Notes under the pieces: model-generated
Told to the model about the DNA's origin: nothing
The model's database searches: none
Seen by the model: the letters and a program-made list of their open reading frames with translations, nothing else
In this document: positions 50,492 to 58,610 of the stretch, one piece after another
Numbering within the stretch: the first letter of the stretch is position 1
Layout: every line of letters begins with the position of its first letter
Assembly: GCA_023416545.1 (NCBI GenBank)
Contig: JAEZHO010000253.1
Coordinates: 6,877 to 70,876 of the forward strand
Direction of reading: 5' to 3'
From: Pseudomonadota bacterium
GTDB lineage: Bacteria > Pseudomonadota > Alphaproteobacteria > Rhizobiales > Rhizobiaceae
DNA length: 64,000 nt
Position numbers and translations under genes: made by a program

Positions 50492-51145
50492 ATGGGCGAA
50501 TTATTCTCGCAGGAAGTGATTACGGCCTTCCTGCAGGTCATCATGATCGACCTGGTGCTGGCGGGCGACAATGCGATCGTCATCGGCCTCGCAGCAGCAG
50601 GACTTCCCAAGGAACAACGCAACAAGGCCATCCTCATCGGCATCATCGCCGCCACGCTGCTTCGCATCGTGTTTGCCGGGGCGACCACGCAGCTGCTGCA
50701 GATCGTCGGTCTGCTTCTCGCAGGTGGCGTTCTGCTTCTCTGGGTCTGCTGGAAGATGTGGCGCGAACTGCGCACCACTCATGCCGAGGAAGCGGATGCG
50801 AACGAGGCGCTCGAGGATGCCGACCTCAATGCCGACGGGACCGTCGCCGGCGCCGCGCCCCGCAAGACCTTTGCCCAGGCCGCCTGGCAGATCGTCATCG
50901 CCGACGTCTCGATGTCGCTCGACAACGTCCTGGCCGTCGCCGGTGCCGCGCGGGAGCATCCGATCGTACTGATCTTCGGTCTTGCGCTGTCGATTGCCCT
51001 GATGGGTCTGGCCGCGACCTTCATCGCCCGCCTTCTGCACAAGCACCGCTGGATTGCCTATGTCGGGCTTGCGGTCATCCTCTACGTCGCTCTCGAAATG
51101 ATCTGGCGCGGCTTCAACGAGGTGACGCCCTACGTGCCGATCTGA
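50492..51145 (+). CDS. TerC-family membrane protein (YjbE/YkoY-like)
   Basis: 217 aa, about seven hydrophobic segments. Two family repeats with metal-site acids are visible: IDLVLAGDNAIVIGLA near residue 20 and IADVSMSLDNVLAVAGA near residue 137. A charged acidic loop lies between them (HAEEADANEALEDADLNAD). Related proteins export Mn2+ or load it onto secreted enzymes. AGGGTG precedes the ATG. Monocistronic, closed by the strong palindromic terminator at 51174-51203. Confidence 0.9.
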   Translation: MGELFSQEVITAFLQVIMIDLVLAGDNAIVIGLAAAGLPKEQRNKAILIGIIAATLLRIVFAGATTQLLQIVGLLLAGGVLLLWVCWKMWRELRTTHAEEADANEALEDADLNADGTVAGAAPRKTFAQAAWQIVIADVSMSLDNVLAVAGAAREHPIVLIFGLALSIALMGLAATFIARLLHKHRWIAYVGLAVILYVALEMIWRGFNEVTPYVPI

Positions 51146-51173
51146 CAGCCGGTCATTTCAGACACCGGAACGC

Positions 51174-51203
51174 AAAATGGCGCAGCGATTGCTGCGCCAT
51201 TTT
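51174..51203. terminator. Bidirectional rho-independent terminator
   Basis: AAAATGGCGCAGC (51174-51186), loop GATT, GCTGCGCCATTTT (51191-51203): a perfect 13-bp stem with A and T runs on both sides. It serves the terC-like gene (+) and the convergent aldehyde dehydrogenase (-). Confidence 0.92.
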
Positions 51204-51223
51204 CGTTGAGGCCCGAAGATATC

Positions 51224-52675
51224 CTAGATGGGGTAATGAAGATGGCCGTCCTGCACGGTCAGCCAGCGGAGTTCCGTGAACTCCGCGATACCGGCTTTGC
51301 CCCCGAAGCGCCCGTATCCCGAATTCTTGACGCCCCCGAACGGCATCTGCGCCTCGTCGTGCACGGTCGGGCCGTTGATGTGGCAGATGCCGGTCTCGAT
51401 GCGGCGGGCCACGCTCATCGCGCGGTTGACATCGCGACCGAAAACCGCGGCTGACAGGCCGTATTCCGTGTCGTTGGCGATCCTGACTGCCTCGTCGATC
51501 GAGCCGACCCGCACGACGGAGGCAACAGGCCCGAAGCTTTCCTCGGCATAGATGCGCATCGCAGGCGTGACACGGTCGAGAAGGGTCGCGTCCATCAGCG
51601 TTCCTTCGCTCCCGCCGCCCGCGGCAAGAACGGCCCCCTTCGACACGGCATCCTTCACCAGCGCTTCCACGCGCTGGGCCGCCTTCAGGTCGACCAGCGA
51701 CCCGAGCGGTGAATCGCTGCGGCGCGGATCCCCGGCCTTCAGCGTGCGCACCTTGGCCGCCATCGCTTCCACGAATTCGTCGGCGATCTTCTCGTCGACA
51801 ACCAGGCGCTCCGTCGACATGCAGATCTGGCCCTGGTTCATGTAGGCGCCGAACGCGGCCGCGGCGACCGCCTCGCCCACATCCGCGTCATCCAGCACGA
51901 CGAGCGGCGCCTTTCCGCCGAGTTCCAGCAGGGCGGGCTTCAGGTGACGTGCCGCGGTTTCGGCAATGATGCGGCCGACGCGGGTGGAGCCGGTAAAGTT
52001 GACCCGGCGGACGGCGGGATGGGCGATGAGCGCCTCCACGATCTTTCCCGCATCCTCCGGTGCGTTGGAGATGGCATTGAGAACGCCTTCCGGAAGGCCG
52101 GCCTCATGGAGCGCGTCAACGATCAGGCGATGCGTGCGCGGGCAGATCTCCGAGGTCTTCATGACGACGGTGTTGCCGCAGGCAAGCGGCATGGCGAGCG
52201 AGCGTACGCCGAGAATGACGGGCGCGTTCCAGGGAGCCATGGACAGGATGACGCCTGCCGGCTGGCGGACGGCCATTGCCAGGCTGCCGGGCCGGTTCGA
52301 GGGGATCACCTCTCCGGTGATCTGGGTCGTCATCGACGCCGCCTCGCGCAGCATGTCGGCGGCAAGCCCCACGTTGAACATCGCCCATCCCGCCGTCGCG
52401 CCGGTCTCCTCGGCCATCGCGGCAACGAACTCCTGCGCTTTCTCCTGGAGCCGGTCGGCAGCGGCCATCAGGAGCTTGCGGCGCTGCCCCGGCGAGGTCG
52501 CCGCCCATGCGGGAAACGCCTTGGCGGCGGCATTGGCTGCCTGGCGTGCATCTTCAACCGTAGCCGCGGCGACCTTCGACGCGACCTCGCCGGAAATCGG
52601 GTTCATGCGTTCGAAGACGCGACCGTCGGCGGCTTCCACTTCGATATTGTTGATCTTCAGGCCCAGGATGCTCAT
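51224..52675 (-). CDS. NAD(P)-dependent aldehyde dehydrogenase (salicylaldehyde/vanillin type)
   Basis: 483 aa from the ATG at 52675 (TGGAGAACC upstream); an upstream in-frame ATG at 52714 overlaps livF. ALDH motifs: APWNAPVILGVRSLAMPLACGN, FTGSTRVG, LELGGKAP with the general-base Glu, and NQGQICMS with the nucleophilic Cys, then EESFGPV and GVKNSGYGRFGG. The overall sequence resembles the salicylaldehyde dehydrogenase branch. It is the last gene of the liv-type transporter operon, so it may oxidise an aldehyde made from the imported compound. Substrate not determined. Confidence 0.9.
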   Translation of the reverse strand: MSILGLKINNIEVEAADGRVFERMNPISGEVASKVAAATVEDARQAANAAAKAFPAWAATSPGQRRKLLMAAADRLQEKAQEFVAAMAEETGATAGWAMFNVGLAADMLREAASMTTQITGEVIPSNRPGSLAMAVRQPAGVILSMAPWNAPVILGVRSLAMPLACGNTVVMKTSEICPRTHRLIVDALHEAGLPEGVLNAISNAPEDAGKIVEALIAHPAVRRVNFTGSTRVGRIIAETAARHLKPALLELGGKAPLVVLDDADVGEAVAAAAFGAYMNQGQICMSTERLVVDEKIADEFVEAMAAKVRTLKAGDPRRSDSPLGSLVDLKAAQRVEALVKDAVSKGAVLAAGGGSEGTLMDATLLDRVTPAMRIYAEESFGPVASVVRVGSIDEAVRIANDTEYGLSAAVFGRDVNRAMSVARRIETGICHINGPTVHDEAQMPFGGVKNSGYGRFGGKAGIAEFTELRWLTVQDGHLHYPI

Positions 52676-52710
52676 GCGGTTCTCCAATGTCCTCGCTTCG
52701 GTGGGTTCGA

Positions 52711-53424
52711 TCATGCGGCGCTGCCGAGAAAGGCACGCTGCACGGCTATGTCGTTCATCAGGTTGCTGGCCGTGTCTTCGCCGGTGATCCGGCCCGCCTC
52801 GGCCAGGTAACCCCGGTCCGCGATCGAAAGACTCATCTTGACGTTCTGTTCCACGATCAGAAGCGCCAGGCCCCTTTCGCGGATGCGACCGAGGCTGCGG
52901 AAAAGATCGCCGACGACGACCGGGGCGAGCCCCAGGCTAGGCTCGTCCAGCATCAGCAGTTCCGGCTTCGACATCAACGCGCGGCCGATCGCGACCATCT
53001 GCTGCTCCCCGCCGGACATCGTGTTGACATACTGGCGGCGGCGCTCCTGCAGCTTGGGAAACAGATCGTAGACGAAGGCGCGGCTGTCGTCCGCATGGGC
53101 CCGTGCCCGCCTGGCATAGGCTCCGAGCGCGAGGTTTTCCTCGACGGTGAGATCCCCGAACACTCCCCTGCCCTCGGGCACCAGCGCAATCCCGGCCTCC
53201 ACGACCTCGTGCGCGGGCAATTGCTGGATCGCCCGCCCCCCGAAGCGTATGGACGCGCCGCTGTCGGCCGGGGTCATGCCGGCAATCGCCTTCAGCAGGG
53301 AGGACTTGCCGGCGCCGTTCGCTCCGAGGATCACCACCGTCTCGCCCTTGCCCACCGAGATCGAGATCCGGTCAAGCGCCAGGTGCTGGCCGTAGTGCAG
53401 CGATAGATCGCTTGTCTCAAGCAT
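52711..53424 (-). CDS. livF: Branched-chain amino acid-type ABC ATPase (LivF)
   Basis: 237 aa. Walker A GANGAGKS, signature MSGGEQQM, Walker B LLMLDEPSLGLAP and the LivF-typical LALLIVEQNVKMSL after it. The start overlaps the livG 3' end by 8 bases. It is one of the two ATPases of a HAAT-family importer. In this family ligands include branched-chain amino acids, amides and aromatic acids. Confidence 0.92.
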   Translation of the reverse strand: MLETSDLSLHYGQHLALDRISISVGKGETVVILGANGAGKSSLLKAIAGMTPADSGASIRFGGRAIQQLPAHEVVEAGIALVPEGRGVFGDLTVEENLALGAYARRARAHADDSRAFVYDLFPKLQERRRQYVNTMSGGEQQMVAIGRALMSKPELLMLDEPSLGLAPVVVGDLFRSLGRIRERGLALLIVEQNVKMSLSIADRGYLAEAGRITGEDTASNLMNDIAVQRAFLGSAA

Positions 53425-54145
53425 GATCGTCTCCCAGGTAGGCGCGCACGACATCAGGATCCCGCAACACGTCGTCCGTCGGTCCGTCGGCAATCTTGCG
53501 GCCGGCATTCATCACCACGCAACGGCCGCACAGCGCCCGGATCGCATCCATGACATGCTCTACCAGCAGGATCGTCGTACCGCGCCGTTCCAGCGACCGG
53601 ATGAGATCGATGCCGGTGCGCAATTCGGTCGGGTTGAGGCCCGCGAGCCACTCGTCGAGCAGCAGAAGGTCGGGTTCGGCGGCAAGCGCGCGGGCAAGCT
53701 CCATGCGCTTCTGGTCGATATAGGTGAGGTCGCTCGCCTTCTCGTCGGCGCGCTGCGCGAGGCCGACCTCCTGCAGGTGGTGCAGCGCGCGTTCGCGGGC
53801 CGCACTGCCCCACAGCTTGTGCCTGCCGAAAGCAAGCGCGGTCTCGACATTCTCCGCCACGGTCAGCGAAGGTAGGGCCCGCACCAACTGGAAGGTCCGG
53901 GCGACGCCCTTTCGCGCGATCCTGTGAGGCGAGAGGCCCTGGATCGGCTCGCCTTTGAGGGCGATCACTCCCTGCGTCGGCGCGAAGAAGCCCGAGATCA
54001 TGTTCATCACGGTGGTCTTGCCGGAGCCGTTCGGTCCAAGCAGCCCCATCACCTCGCCCGCATTCAGCGAGAAGCTCAGGTCGTTGACGGCGGTCAGCCC
54101 GCCGAAGCGCTTGGTAATGCCGGAAAGGGCCAGGATCTCGCTCAT
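53417..54145 (-). CDS. livG: Branched-chain amino acid-type ABC ATPase (LivG)
   Basis: 242 aa from the ATG at 54145. Walker A GPNGSGKT, Walker B LLLLDEWLAGLNP, and ILLVEHVMDAI after it. The ABC signature is LTYIDQ in place of LSGGQ, which is common for LivG-type ATPases (LxYGxQ). DEW replaces the usual DEP after Walker B. Start overlaps the livM stop as ATGA. Confidence 0.92.
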   Translation of the reverse strand: MSEILALSGITKRFGGLTAVNDLSFSLNAGEVMGLLGPNGSGKTTVMNMISGFFAPTQGVIALKGEPIQGLSPHRIARKGVARTFQLVRALPSLTVAENVETALAFGRHKLWGSAARERALHHLQEVGLAQRADEKASDLTYIDQKRMELARALAAEPDLLLLDEWLAGLNPTELRTGIDLIRSLERRGTTILLVEHVMDAIRALCGRCVVMNAGRKIADGPTDDVLRDPDVVRAYLGDDHA

Positions 54146-55098
54146 CGCGTCGCCTCCGATACAGCGGCCGGCGCCTTCGCGGCCGATCGTCTGGAGACCA
54201 TCGTCTCGACCGCGGCCAGCACGCCCTTCGGCAACACGAAGACGATGGCGATGAAGATGAGGCCGAGAATGATGGGATAGTGGTTCGGGAAATTGGCCGA
54301 GAGCCATTCGAACAGAAGGAAGAGAGGGATGGCGCCCAGCAGCGGGCCCCAGAGCCGGTTCGCACCGCCCAGCAGGGCCATGATTAGCGTCAGGAACGAC
54401 GTCGTCGGGTTGAAGACGATGCTGGGCTCGATATAGGTCCAGCGCGGCGCCTGGATCGCACCGACCAGGGTGATGATGACCGCGCTGATCGAGAAGAGCG
54501 CGAGCTTCACGCCGGCGATGTTGATGCCGCAATGGCTCGCAACCACCTCGTCATCGCCGATAACCTTGAGAGCAAGTCCCAGCCGGCTGCGGCCGATCGC
54601 CCAGGAAAACAGAATGGTCGCAGCCGCAAGACCGAGCAGCTGCCAGTAGATGCCTTCGGGCGTCACCGGCAGGAAGATGTATCTTCCGAGCGTGCCGGTG
54701 ATGTTGACTTCGTACCAGGTGACGAGCTGCCGCACGAGTTCGGCAAGGCCGAAGCTGAAGATGACGAAGTAGACGCCCGCGAGCCTGAGCGTCGCAAGGC
54801 CCACGACGAGCGCGACGGCAAGTCCGACCAGCGCGGCTGCGACAAGGACGAGCGCATAGGGCAGGACTTCGCTGAGGACGCTCACGGTATAGGCGCCGAT
54901 CCCGAAGAAGGCGACGGTCGCCAGCGATACGTAGCGCGTCGGACCCGAGAACAGGCCCCAGGCGGTGGCCATCACCACATAGCCGGTCATGCCGATCATC
55001 AGCGTGACGGCATACTCGCCAGCATAGAGCGGAAGACAGGCGAGCGCTGCGAGCAGGGCCAGGAAGAAGATGGCGAAGCCGAGATGCTTCAGGGTCAT
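54142..55098 (-). CDS. livM: Branched-chain amino acid-type ABC permease (LivM)
   Basis: 318 aa, eight to nine hydrophobic segments. LivM features: GPTRYVSLATVAFFGIGAYT, LGLALKVIGDDEVVASHCGIN (the conserved loop normally reading R-DE-AA-GIN), and GGANRLWGPLLGAI. It forms the heterodimeric channel with LivH; start overlaps the livH stop as ATGA. Confidence 0.92.
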   Translation of the reverse strand: MTLKHLGFAIFFLALLAALACLPLYAGEYAVTLMIGMTGYVVMATAWGLFSGPTRYVSLATVAFFGIGAYTVSVLSEVLPYALVLVAAALVGLAVALVVGLATLRLAGVYFVIFSFGLAELVRQLVTWYEVNITGTLGRYIFLPVTPEGIYWQLLGLAAATILFSWAIGRSRLGLALKVIGDDEVVASHCGINIAGVKLALFSISAVIITLVGAIQAPRWTYIEPSIVFNPTTSFLTLIMALLGGANRLWGPLLGAIPLFLLFEWLSANFPNHYPIILGLIFIAIVFVLPKGVLAAVETMVSRRSAAKAPAAVSEATR

Positions 55099-55967
55099 CG
55101 CGTGGATCTCCCGAACAGGCCGGCCGGACGCCAGAGCAGAACGGCCAGGAAGATGACGTAGGTGGCGGCAAGCGTGAGGCCCGGATCGAGGTAGGAGGCC
55201 ACGAAGGTCTCCACGAGCCCGAGGATCAGACCGGCCGAAAGGGCACCCAGGATGTTGCCGACGCCACCCATGATGACCACGACCAGCGCCTTCATGGTGA
55301 AGACGACCCCGGCCGTGGCCGTGAACGTCTGGTAGGTGGAGATGACAACTCCGCCCGCCGCCGCCAGGCCGCAGCCGATCGCGAAGGCGAAGCGGGCCGC
55401 CCGGTTGACGTCGATGCCGACCAGCGGCGCGGACTTCGGCGCGACTGCCACGGCGCGCAGCGCCGTACCCCAGAGCGTCCGGGTGAGAAGCAGATAAAGT
55501 CCACCGCCGACGACGATTGCGAGCCCGAGCGCGAGAAGCCGGTTGGCGGCGACCACCGCGCCGAGGACTTCGACGCCGACATTCAGGTAGTTGTAGCTGG
55601 TATAGTTCGAGCCGAAGACGACCAGCATCACACCCTGGATCACGAATAGCAGGCCGAAGGTCGCAAGGATGGAATCGATTTCCAGGTTCTCACGGCTTGC
55701 CGAGCGCAGCACGAGCGGCCTCAGCATCAAACCGTAGATGACGTAGCCGAAGGCGAACCCGATCGGACCCGCGATGAGCAGGCCGAGCACGGGGTCGATC
55801 CCAAACTGGCCATAGAGAACATAGGCCAGGAAGGCGGCGGCGATGATCGTCTCGCCATAGGCAAGGTTCATGATCCTTGCGATGCCGTACTGGATCGTCA
55901 GCCCCATGGCGATCAGCGCATAGGTTCCTCCAAGCACCAATCCGGAGATGAGGGTGGTGGTGAGCAT
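55095..55967 (-). CDS. livH: Branched-chain amino acid-type ABC permease (LivH)
   Basis: 290 aa from the ATG at 55967 with AAGGAGCAGG. Eight hydrophobic segments; LivH hallmarks SGLVLGGTYALIAMGLTIQYG, MNLAYGETIIAAAFLAY, ALRAVAVAPKSAPLVGIDVNR, and VVIMGGVGNILGALSAGLILG. First permease gene after the binding protein, separated from it by 158 bases that contain a strong hairpin. Confidence 0.93.
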   Translation of the reverse strand: MLTTTLISGLVLGGTYALIAMGLTIQYGIARIMNLAYGETIIAAAFLAYVLYGQFGIDPVLGLLIAGPIGFAFGYVIYGLMLRPLVLRSASRENLEIDSILATFGLLFVIQGVMLVVFGSNYTSYNYLNVGVEVLGAVVAANRLLALGLAIVVGGGLYLLLTRTLWGTALRAVAVAPKSAPLVGIDVNRAARFAFAIGCGLAAAGGVVISTYQTFTATAGVVFTMKALVVVIMGGVGNILGALSAGLILGLVETFVASYLDPGLTLAATYVIFLAVLLWRPAGLFGRSTR

Positions 55968-56069
55968 TGCCTGCTCCTTCTTGCGGGTTCGGCCCTGACG
56001 CGCATGTGCCGCCAGATACTGTTCCGGATGCCAGCCGGAAAATGGCCGGCAAGACGCGGATGTCGCATA

Positions 56070-56098
56070 CCTCCCTCCCCGATTGTCGGGGAGGGAGG
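56070..56098 (-). terminator. Strong hairpin between the liv-type binding protein and livH
   Basis: CCTCCCTCCCCGA (56070-56082), TTG, TCGGGGAGGGAGG (56086-56098): a perfect 13-bp stem with a 3-base loop on the transcript. No T-run follows, so an mRNA-stabilising or attenuating role that raises binding-protein expression is more likely than full termination. Confidence 0.7.
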
Positions 56099-56125
56099 AA
56101 GGCGCGGATAGCGCCTGTTGCGTCG

Positions 56126-57352
56126 TTACTTCTTCCAGGCCGGCCGCGGGATGACCGCCTGTGCGGCGCCCGGACGGTCGGACGGCGCGACGGCGACGAA
56201 CTGGCCGTTCTGCCACTGCCCGGCCCACCAAAGGTCCCGAAGCTGGTTGTCCTCGAGCTTGGTCTCGCCGAGCACGGTCTGGAAGGTCCCGGAGGCGATT
56301 TCCTCGGAAACGGCCTCGCGGTCGAGCCCCTTGCGCTTGATGGCTTCCTGCAGCATTTCCAGCGAAGCGTAGGTGATTACGCTGGCCCAGTAGTCCGGAG
56401 CCTTGCCGGTCGCTGCCTCGTGACGCTTGCGATAGTCCGCGATGGTCTCGCTGGCCCCGTCGATGCCCCCGATCCCCATGATGCCGTCGATCGCATCACC
56501 ATTGTTCTTGGCATAGATCGGGAAGGCCGTGCCGACGCCGAAATAGAGGACCTTGGGATTGAAATCGGCAACCTGGGCCTGCTGCGTCAGCGCGAAGGTT
56601 TCCGGCGGATAGGAGAAGGCGATGAAGGTATCCGCGCCGCTCGCCTTCGCCTCGTTGATCATCGGCGTGAAGTCGGTGGTGCCGACCGGGTATGTCTTGT
56701 CGTAGACGACTTCGATCCCTGCTTCCTGGAAGGAGGGCCGGGCGGCATTGACGAGGTCGATGCCGAAGCCGTCGGCGATCGAGATCATCGCGACCTTCTT
56801 GTTGATCGTCCCCTTGTCGGCCGCATCGGTCAGGACCTTGGCCAGCGCGCCGGTATAGTCATGACCGCCGCCGAGCATCCAGAAGCTTTTCTTCCAGCGC
56901 TGCACGAATTCGGGCGCCTTGTCGGTCACCGAAGTGGCGGCGAGGTGCGGATAGCCGTAGCGGTCGAGCAGCGGTGCCGCGGCCAGGTTGTAGCCGGTGC
57001 TCCACGGCGGCAGGATGAAATCGACTTCGTCCTGGGTTGCGAGGCGCTGCAAGGCCCGCACGAGTTCCTCCGCGGAGGAACGGTCGTCATATTCCACGAC
57101 TTCGATCGGCAGCCGCTTGCCGTCGGGCATTTCCAGGCCGCCCGCTTCGTTCACTTCCTTTACCCAGAGCTGGTAGTTGGGCAGCGTCGTGATGCCGGTA
57201 CCGCCGGCGTTGGGGCCGGTCAGCGACAGCGCGTAGCCGATCTTGACCGAAGTGCGATCCTGAGCGGAAGCAACCCCGCCCATGCCGAGTGCAAGCGTGG
57301 TGACGGCCAGCGCCGTCGTGCGCAGGATGTGCCTGCGTAGCAAATTCCTCAT
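56126..57352 (-). CDS. Liv-type ABC transporter substrate-binding protein
   Basis: 408 aa from the ATG at 57352 (GGGAGGAC upstream). A long basic signal peptide (RNLLRRHILRTTALAVTTLA) with cleavage near ASAQ. Type I periplasmic fold: VKIGYALSLTGPNAGG, EVVEYDDRSSAEELVRALQRLATQDEVDFI, MISIADGFGIDLVNAA, and TDFTPMINEAKASGADTF. The ligand is unknown; aldehyde dehydrogenase in the operon hints at an aromatic or amino-acid-derived compound. Divergent from the AraC gene. Confidence 0.92.
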   Translation of the reverse strand: MRNLLRRHILRTTALAVTTLALGMGGVASAQDRTSVKIGYALSLTGPNAGGTGITTLPNYQLWVKEVNEAGGLEMPDGKRLPIEVVEYDDRSSAEELVRALQRLATQDEVDFILPPWSTGYNLAAAPLLDRYGYPHLAATSVTDKAPEFVQRWKKSFWMLGGGHDYTGALAKVLTDAADKGTINKKVAMISIADGFGIDLVNAARPSFQEAGIEVVYDKTYPVGTTDFTPMINEAKASGADTFIAFSYPPETFALTQQAQVADFNPKVLYFGVGTAFPIYAKNNGDAIDGIMGIGGIDGASETIADYRKRHEAATGKAPDYWASVITYASLEMLQEAIKRKGLDREAVSEEIASGTFQTVLGETKLEDNQLRDLWWAGQWQNGQFVAVAPSDRPGAAQAVIPRPAWKK

Positions 57353-57463
57353 GATGTCCTCCCATGGCCCGCTCCACCGGGCCGTAATGATCTTCTCGGC
57401 CTCAACAGAGGTGCGACCGGTCAGACCCTGAGAAGCTAGCAGGTGTTGGCACCGATGAAATAG

Positions 57464-57496
57464 ACTTTCACAGGAGATACTGGTACTTTTCACGGG
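57464..57496 (+). promoter_or_regulatory. Direct repeats in the AraC-liv control region
   Basis: ACTTTCACAGG (57464-57474) and ACTTTTCACGGG (57485-57496) are near-identical direct repeats whose starts are 21 bases apart, two helical turns. This is the usual layout of an AraC/XylS binding site. It lies between the divergent araC-type gene (57512) and the binding-protein gene (57352). Confidence 0.5.
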
Positions 57497-57511
57497 AACC
57501 TGGACCCCTTG

Positions 57512-58405
57512 ATGAAATCCCCATCTGCCCCCTCGACCGCCACGAAATTCGCCGCCTCGTCCGACCCCATGGAGGCCCGCCTCTTTCACGGCGGACTTTC
57601 GAGCACGGGGTGGACCTTCCGTGGCAGGCGAAGCCGCATCTTCGTCCTCCAGTCCGGAGCAGCGAACCTGACCTTCGCGGACCGGGACGTACCGGTCGCC
57701 GGCCCCGCCGTGGTCTGGATACCGGCCGACAAGCACGGGGCGATCCTCTTCGATGCAGGCGCCGAGGGCGGCGCGCTTGCCATTCCGGACCTCCTCCTGG
57801 GTTCGGCAATGCCGACCGGGGCAATCTTCTCGCAGGTGCGCGATGCGATCACCCGCCCGATCCTGGGTGCCCGGCTGGCGAGCGCCGACGCGCGCCACCT
57901 GCTGTCCACTATCACCGCGATCGATCAGGAACTGCGCCTCGACATGCCCGGCGCACAGGACGCCGTCCGCCACCACCTGGCGCTTCTGCTGCTGCATGTC
58001 TGGCGGTTGTCGAAGCCCTCCTCCGAGCAGGCCCAGCCCTCGCCCCGCATGATCCTCCGCGGCTTCGTCCACCTGGTCGAGCTTCACGCCCGCGAGCACT
58101 GGTCCGTCGCAGAATATGCGGACGCCCTGGGGGTCACTGCGGACCGCCTCAACACCGCCGTGCGCCGGTCGACGGGCCGGACGCCGATGGAACTGGTCCA
58201 CGGCCGCCTCGTCGCGGAGGCGGCAATGCTTCTGGACGGGAGCACCATGCAGATCGCCGAGATCGCCAACGTCCTCGGCTTCAAGGACCCCGCCTATTTC
58301 AGCCGTTTCTTCAAGCGGACGGCTGGGCATTCGCCCCGCGCCCACCGCCAGGACACGGCCTTGAGGCGGACGCAGCAGGAAACCAATTTCGCCGCCTGGC
58401 CCTGA
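57512..58405 (+). CDS. AraC-family transcriptional regulator
   Basis: 297 aa from the ATG at 57512 (a TTG directly before it is also in frame). N-terminal cupin-like sensor: GWTFRGRRSRIFVLQSG and VVWIPADKHGAILFDAG. C-terminal double HTH: WSVAEYADALGVTADRLNTAV and MQIAEIANVLGFKDPAYFSRFFKR, ending TAGHSPRAHR. It most likely activates the divergent liv-type transport operon, including the aldehyde dehydrogenase, in response to the imported compound. The ribosome site is weak. Confidence 0.9.
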   Translation: MKSPSAPSTATKFAASSDPMEARLFHGGLSSTGWTFRGRRSRIFVLQSGAANLTFADRDVPVAGPAVVWIPADKHGAILFDAGAEGGALAIPDLLLGSAMPTGAIFSQVRDAITRPILGARLASADARHLLSTITAIDQELRLDMPGAQDAVRHHLALLLLHVWRLSKPSSEQAQPSPRMILRGFVHLVELHAREHWSVAEYADALGVTADRLNTAVRRSTGRTPMELVHGRLVAEAAMLLDGSTMQIAEIANVLGFKDPAYFSRFFKRTAGHSPRAHRQDTALRRTQQETNFAAWP

Positions 58406-58515
58406 TGACCTGGGGCATCGGCGGTCCAATCTCGTCGAAGATCAAGGATGCCAAACGCCTCCACCTACACGTCTCGCGGCAGACAGTCGGGACGAATGGC
58501 GACTTGTCTGCGTTC

Positions 58516-58529
58516 TTGATCAGGATCAT
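58516..58529 (+). promoter_or_regulatory. FNR/FixK-like box before ppsA
   Basis: TTGAT (58516-58520), CAGG, ATCAT (58525-58529): one mismatch from the TTGAT-N4-ATCAA anaerobox. A centre at -41.5 would put the -10 at about 58552-58557, where TAGCGT is found, a weak but correctly placed hexamer. The ppsA ATG is 82 bases downstream. Confidence 0.5.
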
Positions 58530-58610
58530 GGTTGCAGCCGCGCCCGCGGGCTAGCGTCCCTGCTTGCGAGGAAGCCTATCCGGCGCCTGCCGCAGTCCTG
58601 GAGGTCAGCA

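Noticed and set aside
56126..58429. Extension of the liv-type binding protein upstream to 767 codons
   Set aside because: The added part runs antisense through the AraC gene, whereas the ATG at 57352 has a ribosome site followed by a signal peptide.
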